A stretch of 6,579 nt of DNA. Origin: Microbacteriaceae bacterium. GTDB taxonomy: Bacteria; Actinomycetota; Actinomycetes; Actinomycetales; Microbacteriaceae. The notes beneath the pieces were generated by a model. That model was not told where the DNA came from, did not search any database, and was given only the letters and a program-made list of their open reading frames with translations. The position numbers and the translations under genes are program-made. The first letter of the stretch is position 1. Every line of letters begins with the position of its first letter. The stretch is from contig JAKONM010000305.1 of the NCBI GenBank assembly GCA_022701925.1, positions 1 through 6,579 of the forward strand, given 5' to 3'. This document shows, in pieces, positions 5,860 through 6,579 of this stretch.

Positions 5860-6579
5860 CTACTCGGCCGGGGTGCTGCCGTCCGTGATCGCACCCGCCG
5901 TCGCGCCGACCAGCTGGTCGCGCTTGGCCGTGGTGAACACGAACTGCCCGTCCTTGAAGTCGACGTGCACGTGGTCGCCCGAGTTGAGCGTGCCGTGCAG
6001 GATCTCCTCCGACAGCTTGTCCTCGACCTCGTGCTGCACCGCGCGGCGCAGCGGCCGGGCGCCGAGCGTCGGGTCGAACCCGACCTCGATCAGCCGCTCC
6101 TTGGCCGGCAGCGTCAGCTCCACGGTCAGGTCGCGGTCGAGCATGCGCTCGGACAGCCGCTTGATGAACAGGTCGACGATCTGCAGCAGCTCGGGCTTGG
6201 TGAGCTGCGGGAACACGATCATCTCGTCGACGCGGTTCAGGAACTCGGGCTTGAAGTGCCGCTTCAGCTCCTCGTTGACCTTCGCCCGCATGCGGTCGTA
6301 GTTCGTCGAGGTGTCGCCCTCGGCGACGAAGCCCACGGGCCCGCCCGAGATGTCCCGGGTGCCGAGGTTCGTCGTCATGATGATGACGGTGTTCTTGAAG
6401 TCGACGACGCGGCCCTGACCGTCGGTCAGGCGCCCCTCCTCCAGGATCTGCAGCAGCGAGTTGAAGATGTCCGGGTGGGCCTTCTCGATCTCGTCGAAGA
6501 GGACCACGGAGAACGGCTTGCGACGCACCTTCTCGGTGAGCTGGCCGCCCTCCTCGAAGCCGACGAACCCGGGAGGGGC
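5860..6579 (-). CDS. clpC: ClpC-type AAA+ unfoldase, C-terminal 239 residues (5' end beyond window)
   Basis: ClpC is a hexameric Hsp100 ATPase that unfolds proteins and feeds them to ClpP in the cytoplasm. The visible part is most of the second AAA+ module (D2). In local numbering: pore loop GFVGFEEGG (4-12); Walker B VVLFDEIEKAHP (25-36; D29, E30); sensor 1 N71 in MTTNLGT; arginine finger R116 in FLNRVDE; sensor 2 R175 in GARPLRR; then the small C-terminal D2 subdomain. The protein ends in a short Ser/Thr/Gly-rich tail (GAITDGSTPAE). The frame is open to the right edge; the first visible codon is GCC at 6579. The D1 module, the N-domain and the ClpP-binding loop lie outside the window, so ClpC versus ClpB rests on the D2 sequence (KVRRKPFSVVLFDEIEKAHP) and on the lack of a long C-terminal ClpB extension. 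Both aromatic pore-loop positions are Phe where many homologues have Tyr. Confidence 0.93.
   Translation of the reverse strand, partial: APPGFVGFEEGGQLTEKVRRKPFSVVLFDEIEKAHPDIFNSLLQILEEGRLTDGQGRVVDFKNTVIIMTTNLGTRDISGGPVGFVAEGDTSTNYDRMRAKVNEELKRHFKPEFLNRVDEMIVFPQLTKPELLQIVDLFIKRLSERMLDRDLTVELTLPAKERLIEVGFDPTLGARPLRRAVQHEVEDKLSEEILHGTLNSGDHVHVDFKDGQFVFTTAKRDQLVGATAGAITDGSTPAE

Noticed and set aside
5406..5888. Plus-strand open frame opposite the acetyltransferase gene
   Set aside because: No recognisable features; the opposite frame is a full-length GNAT protein.
5760..5894. Extension of the acetyltransferase frame upstream to 5894
   Set aside because: It would run through the clpC terminator hairpin and the clpC stop codon region; family proteins begin at the ATG at 5759.
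1..6579. Mobile element, phage, CRISPR, toxin-antitoxin or other defence system
   Set aside because: No transposase, integrase, terminal repeats, spaced repeats or small overlapping gene pairs are seen; all genes are core metabolic, repair or proteolysis genes with uniform composition.

Overview
The window is very GC-rich, with codon third positions almost entirely G or C. Its gene families (RadA, ClpC, a short stand-alone glutamate N-acetyltransferase, and a paired GH65/HAD locus) point to an actinomycete chromosome. The proteins resemble mycobacterial and Pseudonocardiales homologues as I remember them, but the genus cannot be fixed from this sequence alone. No mobile element, tRNA, rRNA or CRISPR array is visible. 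This looks like ordinary core chromosome, and I do not see an undescribed multi-gene system.

Left part: the 5' end of an alpha/beta hydrolase gene runs leftward off the edge (310 to 1). A GC-rich divergent intergenic region follows, then radA (512-1843, +), which encodes the recombination ATPase RadA/Sms. A TATCTT box seven bases before the ATG at 512 suggests that radA is read from a leaderless transcript, which would make the first ten codons of the longest frame non-coding. radA converges on the next gene, and the two stop codons lie in opposite arms of one nested inverted repeat, a probable shared bidirectional terminator.

Middle part (leftward): a HAD hydrolase of the beta-phosphoglucomutase family (5149-4418) lies 17 bases upstream of an 827-residue GH65 protein (4400-1917), apparently as one operon. 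The expected chemistry is phosphorolysis of an alpha-linked glucose disaccharide by the GH65 enzyme and conversion of the released beta-glucose-1-phosphate to glucose-6-phosphate by the HAD enzyme. The phosphate-site motif of the GH65 protein is not the canonical one, so its reaction and substrate are open.

Right part (leftward): the C-terminal 239 residues of a ClpC-type AAA+ unfoldase (6579-5860), then a strong hairpin terminator, then a 179-residue GNAT protein (5759-5220) recognised as the actinobacterial short glutamate N-acetyltransferase of arginine biosynthesis. The most useful follow-ups are the leaderless radA start, the doubly Phe-substituted ClpC pore loop, the altered GH65 phosphate motif and the absence of disA after radA.
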